A DNA stretch of 10,248 nt from Marmoricola sp. (GCA_030151765.1 JASLCW010000388.1:1-10248); one strand, 5' to 3'; numbered from the stretch's first letter, positions 1 through 6,863 are shown. The notes: a model not told the origin generated them from the letters alone. Translations and numbers: made by a program.

Positions 1-192
1 ACCGGAGGCCTTCGTCTGTCAGGCAGGCTCACCGACACCGAGCGATACAACGTCCCTGGACATCACACCTAGGCGATCCACAGGCTTCCGACCCCTGTTG
101 AAAATCGGATCAGTCATCGACTAGATTCAGTGCAGTCCGGTCGATGTTGTATCCCCCGTCAACAAAGAACGGACATTCACGTCTCCGGAGCA

Positions 193-209
193 GGCGCCGG
201 GCCGGCGCC
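193..209 (-). terminator. GC hairpin just after the GDPD gene, candidate terminator
   Basis: A perfect GC-only inverted repeat (GGCGCCGG, one base, CCGGCGCC) begins 7 nt beyond the stop codon of the minus-strand phosphodiesterase gene. Its position fits a transcription stop. There is no T-run directly after it, as is common for high-GC actinobacterial terminators, so it could equally be chance GC palindromy. The rest of positions 1-215 is visibly less GC-rich, and I see no supported gene in it. Confidence 0.4.
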
Positions 210-215
210 GATGAT

Positions 216-1022
216 TCAGCCCGGGAAGAGCGCGTCGAGACGGCTCAGGACCGCGGCGGGCCGGTCGGTGATGATCGCCTCGACCCCGTGCTCGAGGCAG
301 AAGTCGACGTCGTCGTCGGTGTTGACGGTCCAGACGTGGATCCGGGAGCGGTTCGCCTTGATCCGGCGGAGCAGGTCGGGGTGCTTGCGGAGGAACTTGA
401 TGCCCGGACCGGCGATCCAGTCCCGCTCCGCGATCGGACGGCCCATCGGCCACTGGTGGGGCGCCTCGAGCAATTGCACGAGCTGCAGCGCCGGGGCGAG
501 CCGGCGTACCCGCCGGAGGGCCACCGGCGAGAAGCTCATCACCCGCGCGGGCGAATCGGGACCGGTCCAGCCGAAGTCGTCGAGGAGTTCCACGAGACGT
601 TTCTCGACCAGGCCGCCGTACCGGGTGGGGTGCTTGGTCTCGATGGCGAGCTGGATCGGGCGGGAGTAGTCCGCGGCCGTCTCCAGCAGCGTCTTCATGG
701 TGAGGATGCCGCCGGTACTCAGGTCGCGGTCGGGCACCTCGTCGTCGAGATCGGCCCACGGGTGCTTCCACTCGGAGAAGTCGAGCTTCTCGAGCTGGGC
801 GAGCTCCATGTTGGAGACCAGCCCGTTGGTCGCCGCCGTACGACGGAGATTGCGATCGTGCACGCAGACGAGGTGCCCGTCGGCGGTCAGCCGGACATCG
901 CACTCGAGCGCCTCGGCGCCCTCGTCGAGAGCGGTGACATAGGCCTCGAGGGTGTGCTCGGCCTTGCGTTCACTGGAACCACGATGGGCGACCACCTGGG
1001 GTCGCGCAACGGAGTGCGCCAT
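216..1022 (-). CDS. Glycerophosphodiester phosphodiesterase (GDPD family)
   Basis: This 268-residue protein is a complete GDPD-family TIM barrel. The family hydrolyses glycerophosphodiesters such as glycerophosphocholine to glycerol 3-phosphate plus an alcohol. Visible family motifs are HRG at residues 13-15, the ALECDV segment with metal ligands Glu40 and Asp42, catalytic-type His55 in VCVHD, IETK with Glu127, and the C-terminal strand VWTVNTDDDV followed by ITDRP near residues 230-255. The HRG sits only 13 residues from the start and there is no signal peptide, so it is probably cytoplasmic, of the UgpQ/GlpQ1 type. The ATG at 1022 is preceded at exactly 7 nt by TACGAT, so the mRNA is probably leaderless. 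GAGG ends one base before the ATG and is too close to act as a ribosome site. It follows the response regulator by 25 nt on the same strand but appears to have its own promoter. Exact substrate unknown. Confidence 0.93.
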   Translation of the reverse strand: MAHSVARPQVVAHRGSSERKAEHTLEAYVTALDEGAEALECDVRLTADGHLVCVHDRNLRRTAATNGLVSNMELAQLEKLDFSEWKHPWADLDDEVPDRDLSTGGILTMKTLLETAADYSRPIQLAIETKHPTRYGGLVEKRLVELLDDFGWTGPDSPARVMSFSPVALRRVRRLAPALQLVQLLEAPHQWPMGRPIAERDWIAGPGIKFLRKHPDLLRRIKANRSRIHVWTVNTDDDVDFCLEHGVEAIITDRPAAVLSRLDALFPG

Positions 1023-1029
1023 GCCTCAA

Positions 1030-1035
1030 ATCGTA
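1030..1035 (-). promoter_or_regulatory. -10 box TACGAT, leaderless promoter of GDPD gene
   Basis: TACGAT on the minus strand matches the actinobacterial TANNNT -10 consensus and ends 7 nt before the ATG at 1022. That would place transcription initiation on the start codon. No convincing -35 hexamer is seen. Confidence 0.5.
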
Positions 1036-1047
1036 CGATCGCCGGGG

Positions 1048-1713
1048 TCAGGTCGCGCCGCCGGGACGCACCACCCCGTGGTCGAAGGCGAAGACGATCG
1101 CGGCGGCCCGGTCGCGCAGGTCGAGCTTGGTGAAGATCCGGCCGATGTGGCTCTTCACGGTCAGCTCCGAGATGACCAGCTGTTCGGCGATCTCGTGATT
1201 GCTGGCGCCGGCGCCCATCGCGCGCAGGACCTCGAGTTCGCGCTCGGTGAGGACGTCGAGAGCATCGCTCGCGCGAGTCTCCGGCGCCTGCCGGTAGCGG
1301 CTGAGCACCCGCGCGGTCACCGCCGGGTCGAGCCACGAGTCGCCCCGGGCGACGGCATGGACGGCGCGGCTGAGGTCATCGGCCGAGGAGTCCTTGAGCA
1401 GGAAGCCGGCCGCGCCCGCACGCAGCGCGGCGGAGAGCAGCTCGTCGTCGTCGAAGGTGGTGAGGACCAGCACCGGCGGCGCCGCGGGGTCGGTCCGCAA
1501 TCGCGTCGTGGCGGTGATCCCGTCCACGCGGGGCATCCGCAGGTCCATCACGACCACGTCGGGTTCGTGGGCGAGCAGGGCGCCGGGCACCTCGTCCCCG
1601 TCGGCACACTCACCGACGACCTCGAAGCCGTCGCGGCGACGCAGGATCCGGGTGAGTCCGGAGCGGACGAGTTCCTGGTCGTCGACCAGGAGGACACGGA
1701 CAGGGGCGGTCAT
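1048..1713 (-). CDS. NarL/LuxR-family two-component response regulator
   Basis: This 221-residue response regulator has an N-terminal receiver domain (about residues 5-120) and a C-terminal LuxR-type helix-turn-helix (about 153-212). The phosphorylation site is Asp57 in VVVMDLRMP, with the acidic pair Asp11/Asp12, Thr85 and Lys107 in FLLKD all in place. The DNA-binding part reads LTERELEVLRAMGAGASNHE and continues through the TVKSHIGRIFTKLDLRDR recognition region. The ATG at 1713 was chosen over upstream in-frame starts because it opens directly on the first receiver strand, has GGGAG about 9 nt ahead, and overlaps the kinase stop by 4 nt (ATGA). It should be the phosphorylation partner of that kinase. 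The palindrome at 2999-3018 is a plausible operator for it, by inference. The stimulus and wider regulon cannot be read from the sequence. Confidence 0.95.
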   Translation of the reverse strand: MTAPVRVLLVDDQELVRSGLTRILRRRDGFEVVGECADGDEVPGALLAHEPDVVVMDLRMPRVDGITATTRLRTDPAAPPVLVLTTFDDDELLSAALRAGAAGFLLKDSSADDLSRAVHAVARGDSWLDPAVTARVLSRYRQAPETRASDALDVLTERELEVLRAMGAGASNHEIAEQLVISELTVKSHIGRIFTKLDLRDRAAAIVFAFDHGVVRPGGAT

Positions 1714-2942
1714 CGGTTCTCTCCCGTGATCGGACGCAACTGGCAGCGGCTGCCCATCGGCACCAGGAGTTCGACGGTCCATCCGGAGCCGTTCGGTCCG
1801 GCGAGCAGGGTGGCGCCGATCCCCTCCGCGCGGGCGGACATGCCGGGCAGACCGGCACCGCCGTCGACCCGGCCGGGGGCGGCCACGGTGTTGGTGATCG
1901 CCAGCCGGGCCCGCGTGGCGGTGACGTCGAACTGCACCCGCGCCTTCTGCCCCGGCGCGTGTTTGGCGACATTCGCCAGCGCTTCCTGGGCGATCCGGAA
2001 GATGCCGAGCCCGGCGGCACCGGCCACCTGACGCGGATCGCCGACGCCGTCGTACGAGACATCGAGGCCGGCCGCGGAGAACTGTTCCACGAGCGCCGGT
2101 ACGTCGGCGGCCGTGGGCAGCGGCCGCAGTTCACCGGGCGCACCCCGCAGCGACGAGACCGTCGAGCGGATGTCGGCCATCGCCTCCCGGCCCACCTTCT
2201 CGGCGTCCTCGAGCGCGGCGATGGCGTCGGCCTGATCGCCGTCGAGCAGCGCCTCGCGAGCGCCGGCGACCTGCAGCAGCGTCACGCTCAGCGAGTGCGC
2301 GACCAGGTCGTGGATCTCCCGGGCGATCCGCTCGCGCTCCTCCAGGGTCGCCCGCTCGTGCTCACTCGCGCGAGCCAGCCGCTCGGCGGTCAGCGCGCGC
2401 ATCTGCCAGAGCAGCATGAAGCCGACGGCGGCGCCGAGCACGATCTCGAGCGAGTAGAGCCCCGGCGACCGGATGTCGGCCGCGTGCCAGATGCCGAAGA
2501 GCAGGGCGATGCCGGCGATCGTGACGACCACGCCACGGATCACCCCGTCGCGGGCGGTCACCACCGCGGCCAGGATCATCAGCAGCATCGGCGCGGTGTC
2601 GGCCGGAACCGGATGGTGCACCGGCGTGAGCAGCAGCCAGACCGTGGCGCCCAGGATCATCGCGATGTCCGCCACGCTGCCGAACCACGTCGGGGTCACG
2701 AACTGCACGGCGTGCGAGGCGACGATCAGCACCAGTACGCCGACCGCCGGCTGCGGCGGGAGCAGCACATGACGCTGCGCCAGGGCGATCACGACGATGC
2801 CGATCTCGCACAGACCGCTGGTCAGCGGGATCCACCACGGATAGGCGAGCCCCCGGGCCGCCTGCTTGCGCTCGATCAGCAGCGGGACCCGGCGTACCGA
2901 GGCAAGCCCGGACGACAGCGCGGCGGAGAGCAGACGGGACAC
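1710..2942 (-). CDS. Membrane sensor histidine kinase (HisKA_3 / DesK-NarX type)
   Basis: About 410 residues. The N-terminal half holds about five or six hydrophobic segments (from PWWIPLTSGLCEIG to VGFMLLWQM) with no large extracellular sensor, as in DesK/LiaS-like kinases that sense membrane or cell-envelope state. A short coiled stretch leads to the HisKA_3 dimerisation helix with phospho-acceptor His211 in REIHDLVAHSL. The HATPase domain shows an N box (QEALANVAKHA, Asn325) and a G box (GGAGLPGM, about 361-368). I favour the GTG at 2942 because TACGCT lies 6 nt ahead, matching the leaderless layout of other genes here. The ATG at 2978 would add 12 residues and has no visible ribosome site. 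The stop overlaps the regulator start, so the two are co-translated. The signal is unknown. Confidence 0.92.
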   Translation of the reverse strand: MSRLLSAALSSGLASVRRVPLLIERKQAARGLAYPWWIPLTSGLCEIGIVVIALAQRHVLLPPQPAVGVLVLIVASHAVQFVTPTWFGSVADIAMILGATVWLLLTPVHHPVPADTAPMLLMILAAVVTARDGVIRGVVVTIAGIALLFGIWHAADIRSPGLYSLEIVLGAAVGFMLLWQMRALTAERLARASEHERATLEERERIAREIHDLVAHSLSVTLLQVAGAREALLDGDQADAIAALEDAEKVGREAMADIRSTVSSLRGAPGELRPLPTAADVPALVEQFSAAGLDVSYDGVGDPRQVAGAAGLGIFRIAQEALANVAKHAPGQKARVQFDVTATRARLAITNTVAAPGRVDGGAGLPGMSARAEGIGATLLAGPNGSGWTVELLVPMGSRCQLRPITGENR

Positions 2943-2946
2943 GGGC

Positions 2947-2959
2947 CCAGCGTAGGAGT
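2947..2959 (-). promoter_or_regulatory. Partial second operator copy overlapping kinase -10 box
   Basis: Read on the minus strand, this site is ACTCCTACGCTGG. It matches 12 of 13 bases of the left part of the palindrome at 2999-3018 (ACTCCTACCCTGG) and contains the TACGCT -10 box that ends 6 nt before the GTG at 2942. A regulator bound here would directly affect transcription of the kinase-regulator operon. Confidence 0.45.
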
Positions 2960-2998
2960 TCCCGGACCTCACCGGCATCCGGCGGCGGTGGGGCGCCG

Positions 2999-3018
2999 AC
3001 TCCTACCAGGGTAGGAGT
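2999..3018. promoter_or_regulatory. Perfect 20-bp palindrome upstream of the two-component operon
   Basis: ACTCCTACCAGGGTAGGAGT has 9-bp arms around a 2-bp centre. It lies 57 bp upstream of the kinase GTG at 2942 and about 100 bp upstream of the divergent small gene at 3118. Dimeric NarL-type regulators bind inverted repeats of this size, so autoregulation by the adjacent response regulator is the simplest reading, and control in both directions is possible. On the minus strand the site also contains TACCCT, a possible -10 box. Confidence 0.6.
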
Positions 3019-3072
3019 GCGAGCGGGCGAAAGTGGCTCCCGTGGCCCGATGGCCGGGGCGCGCGACTTCTC

Positions 3073-3078
3073 TAGCGT
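3073..3078 (+). promoter_or_regulatory. -10 box TAGCGT for the small gene-P450 operon
   Basis: TAGCGT fits TANNNT. Initiation about 7 nt downstream would give a leader of roughly 33 nt that contains the inverted repeat at 3082-3101 and the GGAGGAG ribosome site before the ATG at 3118. No clear -35 hexamer is visible. Confidence 0.35.
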
Positions 3079-3081
3079 CAT

Positions 3082-3101
3082 CGGTGACAACGAGGTCACC
3101 G
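3082..3101. promoter_or_regulatory. Inverted repeat CGGTGAC-N6-GTCACCG, candidate operator
   Basis: Perfect 7-bp arms are separated by AACGAG. The repeat sits between the putative -10 box and the ribosome binding site of the gene at 3118, a typical place for repressor binding that blocks initiation. The size and spacing suit TetR, GntR or similar dimers, but no regulator gene of these kinds is in the window. Confidence 0.45.
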
Positions 3102-3117
3102 TCCGGAGGAGCCGATC

Positions 3118-3441
3118 ATGAGCTGGGAAATGACACACCGCCGCTGGGCCGCCCTGCACGAGGTCGCGGCCGCCGCCGAGTTCAGCCGCGAGATCCCGTG
3201 GCGTCCGGAGTACGCCGAACTCTTCGGGGATCGCGACGGCCTGATCGCCGCCCTCCGCTATCGCAGCGAGCTCGCCGCCCAGGCGCAGCTCGACCCCGAC
3301 CTCCCGATGGAGGCCTATCAGGAGCGCGAACAGGTGCTCGCTTCGCGGGATCGCGGCGTACGCCGACTGCTCCGGCGTCATGCGAACAGGCATGATGGGA
3401 CGAGCGTCGACGACCGGGAGCTGTGCCGTGCCATTGCCTGA
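3118..3441 (+). CDS. Small hypothetical protein upstream of and overlapping the P450 gene
   Basis: I do not recognise this 107-residue protein with certainty. It starts MSWEMTHRRWAALHEV and is predicted to be mostly helical, with no signal peptide or membrane segment. It is rich in Arg, Glu and Ala, and contains a conserved-looking block IPWRPEYAELFGDRDGLIAA (residues 26-45). The ATG has a strong ribosome site (GGAGGAG, about 7 nt upstream), which makes it a real gene despite its size. Its last 14 nt overlap the P450 start, so the two are very likely co-transcribed and translationally coupled. It resembles small soluble actinobacterial proteins of about 100 residues annotated only as hypothetical. 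A role linked to the P450 is inferred from overlap alone. Confidence 0.75.
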   Translation: MSWEMTHRRWAALHEVAAAAEFSREIPWRPEYAELFGDRDGLIAALRYRSELAAQAQLDPDLPMEAYQEREQVLASRDRGVRRLLRRHANRHDGTSVDDRELCRAIA

Positions 3442-4756
3442 CCGTTCCGAACTGCGGGCCGGCCTGCAGACCCGGGTCAACTACGCCACGATCCACGCCC
3501 TGTCGCGCGTGGCGCTCAACCAGGCCGCCAAGCGCGGTGACGTGGTGGCCGCGCTGCTGACCGACCGGGAGCGGCTCGAGAACCCGCACCAGGACTTCGA
3601 GCGCCTGCGCGCCGCCGGCCCGGTCGTCTTCGGTCGTACGTCGGCCTCGATCGTCGACCATGCGGCGATCAACCATGTGCTGCGCTCGGACGACTTCGGG
3701 GTGGGTGACGGGGTCGGCCCCATTCCCGAGCCGCTGCGCCGGCTGATCTCCTGGTCCCGCGACCCCTGGTCCGCCGGACCGGTCGACCCTCCCTCACTGT
3801 TGGCCGTCGACGCACCACTGCACACCCGGCTGCGCCGGCTGGTCTCGAAGTCCTTCACCGCCCGGTCGATCAGCAGGTGGCAGGAGACCGTCGAGAAGAC
3901 CGCGGCCGGCCTCGTCGACGAGCTGGCCGAGGCCGGTGCCGACGGGCGCCCGGTCGACCTGGTCGACGCCTATGCCTCGCAGCTGCCCGTCGCGATCATC
4001 GCCGGGATGCTCGGGGTCTGGGACCGCGACCAGCGCGCGCAGGTGCTCGAATGGGGCAATCTCGCCGCCACCCTGCTCGATCCCGGCCTCACCTGGAAGC
4101 AGTTCCGTGACGCGAACCGCGCCGTACGGGACCTGCACGTGTGGCTCGCCGAGCAGATCGAGGCCAAGCGCCACGAGCCCGGCGACGACCTGCTCAGCCA
4201 ACTCGTCGCACTGCAGGGCGAGGACGCGCTCACCGACGACGAGCTCCGCTCGACCGCACTGCTGGTGCTCGGCGCCGGCTTCGAGACCACGGTCAACCTG
4301 ATCAGCAATGCGGTCGCCCTGCTCGATGCGCATCCCGATCAGAAGGAGATCGCGCTCTCGACGGGCAACTGGAGCAATGTCGTCGAGGAGACGCTGCGCT
4401 TCGACCCGCCCGTGCGCATGAATGTCCGGCAGGCCTATGCGGATGTCGATGTCAGCGGCGTCGCCGTACCTCGCGGGCAGTTCCTGGTGCTCTTCCTCGC
4501 CGCCGCCAACCGCGATCCGGCACTCTTCGAGGACCCGCACCGCTTCGACATCACCCGCGCCAATGCCGACCAGCACCTGAGCTTCTCCGCCGGGGCGCAC
4601 TACTGCCTCGGCGCCAGCCTGGCCCGGCTCGAGGCGCGGGTGGCCCTGGAGGCGCTGTACTCCCGCTTCCCGGCCCTGACCGTCGTCGGAACCCCGGAGC
4701 GCCGCGGGACGATGGTGCTGCACGGCTTCGAGCACCTGCCGGTCAACCTGGGCTGA
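3428..4756 (+). CDS. Cytochrome P450, CYP140-like
   Basis: A complete 442-residue soluble bacterial P450 monooxygenase. It would insert one oxygen atom from O2 into an organic substrate using electrons from a ferredoxin and reductase, neither of which is encoded nearby. Hallmarks: C-helix HTRLR (132-136), I-helix oxygen-binding AGFETT (283-288), K-helix ExxR (Glu321-Arg324), and the haem loop FSAGAHYCLG (386-395) with Cys393 as thiolate ligand. Blocks such as LLRSDDFxV, PSLLAV and GFETTVNLxxN recall mycobacterial CYP140 from memory, so a CYP140-like assignment is likely but not computed. The GTG at 3428 has GGGAG 7 nt upstream. ATGs at 3380 and 3392 lie deep inside the preceding gene and would add non-conserved residues. 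The N-terminus is about 30 residues longer than in compact bacterial P450s. The substrate is unknown; CYP140 itself is poorly characterised. Confidence 0.95.
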   Translation: MPLPDRSELRAGLQTRVNYATIHALSRVALNQAAKRGDVVAALLTDRERLENPHQDFERLRAAGPVVFGRTSASIVDHAAINHVLRSDDFGVGDGVGPIPEPLRRLISWSRDPWSAGPVDPPSLLAVDAPLHTRLRRLVSKSFTARSISRWQETVEKTAAGLVDELAEAGADGRPVDLVDAYASQLPVAIIAGMLGVWDRDQRAQVLEWGNLAATLLDPGLTWKQFRDANRAVRDLHVWLAEQIEAKRHEPGDDLLSQLVALQGEDALTDDELRSTALLVLGAGFETTVNLISNAVALLDAHPDQKEIALSTGNWSNVVEETLRFDPPVRMNVRQAYADVDVSGVAVPRGQFLVLFLAAANRDPALFEDPHRFDITRANADQHLSFSAGAHYCLGASLARLEARVALEALYSRFPALTVVGTPERRGTMVLHGFEHLPVNLG

Positions 4757-4766
4757 CGGAACCACC

Positions 4767-4854
4767 GGTTTCCCATGTGATCCATCCGAACTGGTGGATC
4801 ACACGCGATGCATCCAGTGTGATGCCCGGGCTTTCCGCCATCACATGGGAAACC
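4767..4854. repeat. 88-bp nested quasi-palindrome with four TGTGAT half-sites
   Basis: Perfect 15-bp outer arms (4767-4781 and 4840-4854, GGTTTCCCATGTGAT and its complement) enclose a second inverted repeat at 4798-4823 (ATCACAC...GTGTGAT) with the same centre near 4810.5. The hexamer TGTGAT occurs four times in alternating orientation at 4776, 4798, 4818 and 4840, spaced 22, 20 and 22 bp. A related TGTGACCACC follows at 4855. It fills the gap between the P450 stop and the benE-like promoter. It may be an operator array, a cruciform or RNA structure ending the P450 transcript, or a small palindromic repeat element. ACCACCGG occurs on both flanks (4761-4768, 4859-4866). Confidence 0.6.
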
Positions 4855-4880
4855 TGTGACCACCGGAGGCGCCACTCTCA

Positions 4881-4886
4881 TAACCT
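4881..4886 (+). promoter_or_regulatory. -10 box TAACCT, leaderless promoter of benE-like gene
   Basis: TAACCT fits TANNNT and ends 7 nt before the ATG at 4894, so the transcript should begin at the start codon. GGAGG at 4865-4869 is too far away to act as a ribosome site. TGACCA at 4857-4862, 18 nt upstream of the -10, is a weak -35 candidate and overlaps the fifth TGTGA-like site. Confidence 0.5.
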
Positions 4887-4893
4887 TGCGCCC

Positions 4894-6075
4894 ATGACGC
4901 GCGACGAGTGGAGACAGGCGGCCCTGGCGGGATTCGTGGCCGCACTCGTCGGCTTCTCGTCCTCCTTCGCCGTGGTCTTCGCGGGGCTGCGTGCGGTGGG
5001 GGCGAGTCCGGACCAGGCGGCCTCGGGACTCCTCATCGTCTCGCTGACGATGGGTCTCGGCGGTATCGTCTTCTCGTCGCTCACGCGCCGGCCGATCACG
5101 ATGGCCTGGTCGACCCCGGGCGCGGCGCTGCTCGCGACGATGGCAGCGCCGAAGGGCGGATTCGCCGTCGCCATCGGGGCCTTCGTGATCGCCGGCGTCC
5201 TGCTGGCCGCGACCGCGCTGATCCCGCCGCTGGCCCGCCTGGTGCAGTTGATCCCGACCGCGATCGCCAATGCGATGCTCGCCGGCGTCATCCTGTCCCT
5301 CTGCGTCGACCCGTTCCGCAGTTGGCACCAGGACCCGTGGGGAATCCTCGTCGTCTTCGTCGTCTGGGCGATCCTGAACCGGCTGCTGCCCCGGTGGGCC
5401 GTCCCCGGCGCACTGGTCGGGGCGATCGGTGTGATGATCGCGCAGCACACCTTCGACGGCCTCTCCGGCAGCGCCCTGATGCCCCATCTGGTGTGGACCA
5501 CTCCCGGGTGGAGCTGGGCGTCCATGTTCGCCATCGCGGTACCCCTCTATCTCGTCACGATGACCAGCCAGAACATCCCCGGCGCCGCGGTGATGGCGAG
5601 CCTGGGCTACCGGCTCCCCTGGCGCAGCGCGATCGCCTACACCGGCGTGGCGACGGCAGCGAGCGCACCTCTCGGCGGCTACGCGATCAACCTCTCCGCG
5701 ATCGTCGCCGCGCTCACCGCCGGACCGGAGGCGGGGCCGAATCCGCGGCACCGCTGGGTCGCCGGAGTCACCACGGGTACGACGTACGTCGTACTCGGAT
5801 TGTGCTCGCGGGGCATCGTCGCGGTGGGTGAGCGTGCCCCGGCCGGACTCTTCGCGGCCATCGCCGCCGTCGGCCTGCTCGGTACACTCGCCAACTCGGC
5901 GCGCGCCGCCCTCGACCCGGAGAAGACCCGTGCCGCGGCGGCGCTGACGATCGTGGTCGCGACCTCGGGACTGACGATCGCGGGGATCGGCTCGGCCTTC
6001 TGGGCGCTCGTCGTGGGCTGCTTCGTGTGCGTCCTCGATGTCTCGCGGAAGCCGGAGCCGGCCGAACGTCAGTGA
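4894..6075 (+). CDS. benE: BenE-family benzoate/H+ symporter-like transporter
   Basis: A 393-residue, very hydrophobic inner-membrane protein with about 10-12 transmembrane segments, the usual length for BenE. Family-typical stretches are ITMAWSTPGAALL (about 68-80) and TSQNIPGAAVMASLGYRLP (about 224-242), which correspond to the substrate-binding half-helices of the related nucleobase/benzoate transporter fold. The founding member imports benzoate with protons. Many homologues sit without benzoate genes, as here, so the substrate may be another aromatic or carboxylic acid. The ATG at 4894 is supported by the -10 box 7 nt upstream; the reading frame stays open upstream only because it runs through the P450 region. 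The gene ends convergently, overlapping the 3' end of the small minus-strand gene by 7 bp. The palindromic array just upstream is likely to control it. Confidence 0.9.
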   Translation: MTRDEWRQAALAGFVAALVGFSSSFAVVFAGLRAVGASPDQAASGLLIVSLTMGLGGIVFSSLTRRPITMAWSTPGAALLATMAAPKGGFAVAIGAFVIAGVLLAATALIPPLARLVQLIPTAIANAMLAGVILSLCVDPFRSWHQDPWGILVVFVVWAILNRLLPRWAVPGALVGAIGVMIAQHTFDGLSGSALMPHLVWTTPGWSWASMFAIAVPLYLVTMTSQNIPGAAVMASLGYRLPWRSAIAYTGVATAASAPLGGYAINLSAIVAALTAGPEAGPNPRHRWVAGVTTGTTYVVLGLCSRGIVAVGERAPAGLFAAIAAVGLLGTLANSARAALDPEKTRAAAALTIVVATSGLTIAGIGSAFWALVVGCFVCVLDVSRKPEPAERQ

Positions 6076-6269
6076 CCTGGCGGCGCGACCAGGAAGTGCC
6101 AGCCGATCCACGCCCAGGCGAGCACGACCGCCACCCGGGTGGCCCGCCGCGCCATCAGCCCCGCGAAGACGGTGCGCAGGTCACTGACCACCTGAGGACG
6201 CCGACGGCCCACCAGATCGGCGACCACCAGGGACAGGGCCGCGAGTGCGTAGATCCCGGCGGTGACCAT
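6069..6269 (-). CDS. Small two-helix membrane protein (possibly DUF6186)
   Basis: A 66-residue protein with hydrophobic helices at about residues 4-20 and 46-63, joined by a basic cytoplasmic-type loop (GRRRP...RRATR). It ends in the aromatic WAWIGWHFL segment. This pattern, especially the C-terminal GWHF, recalls the small actinobacterial family DUF6186, a tentative match from memory. The ATG shares one base with the stop of the upstream membrane gene (TGATG), and GGAGG plus GAGGG lie just before it, so it is translationally coupled to that gene. Function unknown. Its 3' end overlaps the benE-like gene by 7 bp, tail to tail. Confidence 0.7.
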   Translation of the reverse strand: MVTAGIYALAALSLVVADLVGRRRPQVVSDLRTVFAGLMARRATRVAVVLAWAWIGWHFLVAPPGH

Positions 6270-6856
6270 CAGCCCTCCACCTCCACCGTCGCCGGCTTGC
6301 GTGCGGGCATGAGTCGGAGCAGGGTCACGCCACCGGCGAGCCAGAGCGCGACCAGCAGCGCCCGGGCAGGGGGCCACCCGATCACCGGATTGAGGACATC
6401 GCTCAGCGCCGGGAACTCGTCCGTCCGCGCACCGGCGAAGGTCTGCATGATGAAGGCATTGAGCTCGTCGAGCGCGGCGACCACCCCGATCACGGCGTAC
6501 GGCCAGGCCCGGGCCTTCCGCTCCGGTGGCAGATAGGTGGGCCGCAACGACGCGGAGACCACCGCGCCGATCCCGAGCAGACAGATCAGGAGGGCGAGGT
6601 AGTCGCCGTACCGGGGCAGCAGCGCGGTCAGGAAGGCGGTCGCCACGACGATCCAGTACGCCCGGTGTCGTTCGGCAGTCGTCCAACCGGCGGGCTCGGG
6701 CATCACGACCGCCGGAGGCCACCGCGACTCCGCATAAGCGAGCCAGAAGGCGACCACGAGGAAGGCCACGCCGTCGATCGGCGCTCCCCGGAAGATGTGG
6801 AAGCAACCCGTGATGAAGACGATCACGATCGCCGGGTGCATCCACGCTGGCTTCAC
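6269..6856 (-). CDS. Polytopic membrane protein, function unknown
   Basis: A 195-residue integral membrane protein that I do not recognise. Hydrophobic segments fall at about residues 7-20, 27-42, 67-80, 86-103, 117-133 and 162-180. A hydrophilic stretch holds charged residues (ESRWPPAVVMPEPAGWTTAERHR) and a second one is rich in Arg/Lys (PTYLPPERKARAWP). An ALDELNAFIMQTF segment lies in or after the fifth hydrophobic stretch. The GTG at 6856 is chosen because TAACGT ends 7 nt ahead, the leaderless layout seen elsewhere in this window; GGAGG is only 2 nt from this GTG. The ATG at 6841 is an alternative that would shorten the protein by five residues. It is coupled by TGATG to the small membrane gene downstream, so the two may form a membrane complex (inference). 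Confidence 0.8.
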   Translation of the reverse strand: MKPAWMHPAIVIVFITGCFHIFRGAPIDGVAFLVVAFWLAYAESRWPPAVVMPEPAGWTTAERHRAYWIVVATAFLTALLPRYGDYLALLICLLGIGAVVSASLRPTYLPPERKARAWPYAVIGVVAALDELNAFIMQTFAGARTDEFPALSDVLNPVIGWPPARALLVALWLAGGVTLLRLMPARKPATVEVEG

Positions 6857-6863
6857 AGCCTCC

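Noticed and set aside
1..72. Possible C-terminal tail of a plus-strand gene ending at a TAG at 70-72
   Set aside because: The 23-residue translation shows no recognisable family feature and composition looks intergenic; cannot be supported from this window.
127..903. Minus-strand 258-codon and overlapping plus-strand frames over the GDPD gene
   Set aside because: Products are Arg/Pro-rich out-of-frame readings; the 216-1022 frame carries every GDPD motif.
4776..4845. CRP/GlxR-type sites suggested by TGTGA and TCACA
   Set aside because: The consensus needs a 6-bp gap between the two halves; here the gaps are 18 bp, so this is a different arrangement.
4141..4893. Upstream extension of the benE-like reading frame to 4141
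   Set aside because: The extension is an out-of-frame Arg/Pro-rich reading of the P450 gene plus the palindrome; the family length and promoter support the ATG at 4894.
4600..6111. 503-codon minus-strand frame opposite the P450 end and benE-like gene
   Set aside because: Arg/Asp/Gly-rich shadow of a transporter gene; it crosses two real genes and the palindromic array and has no motif.
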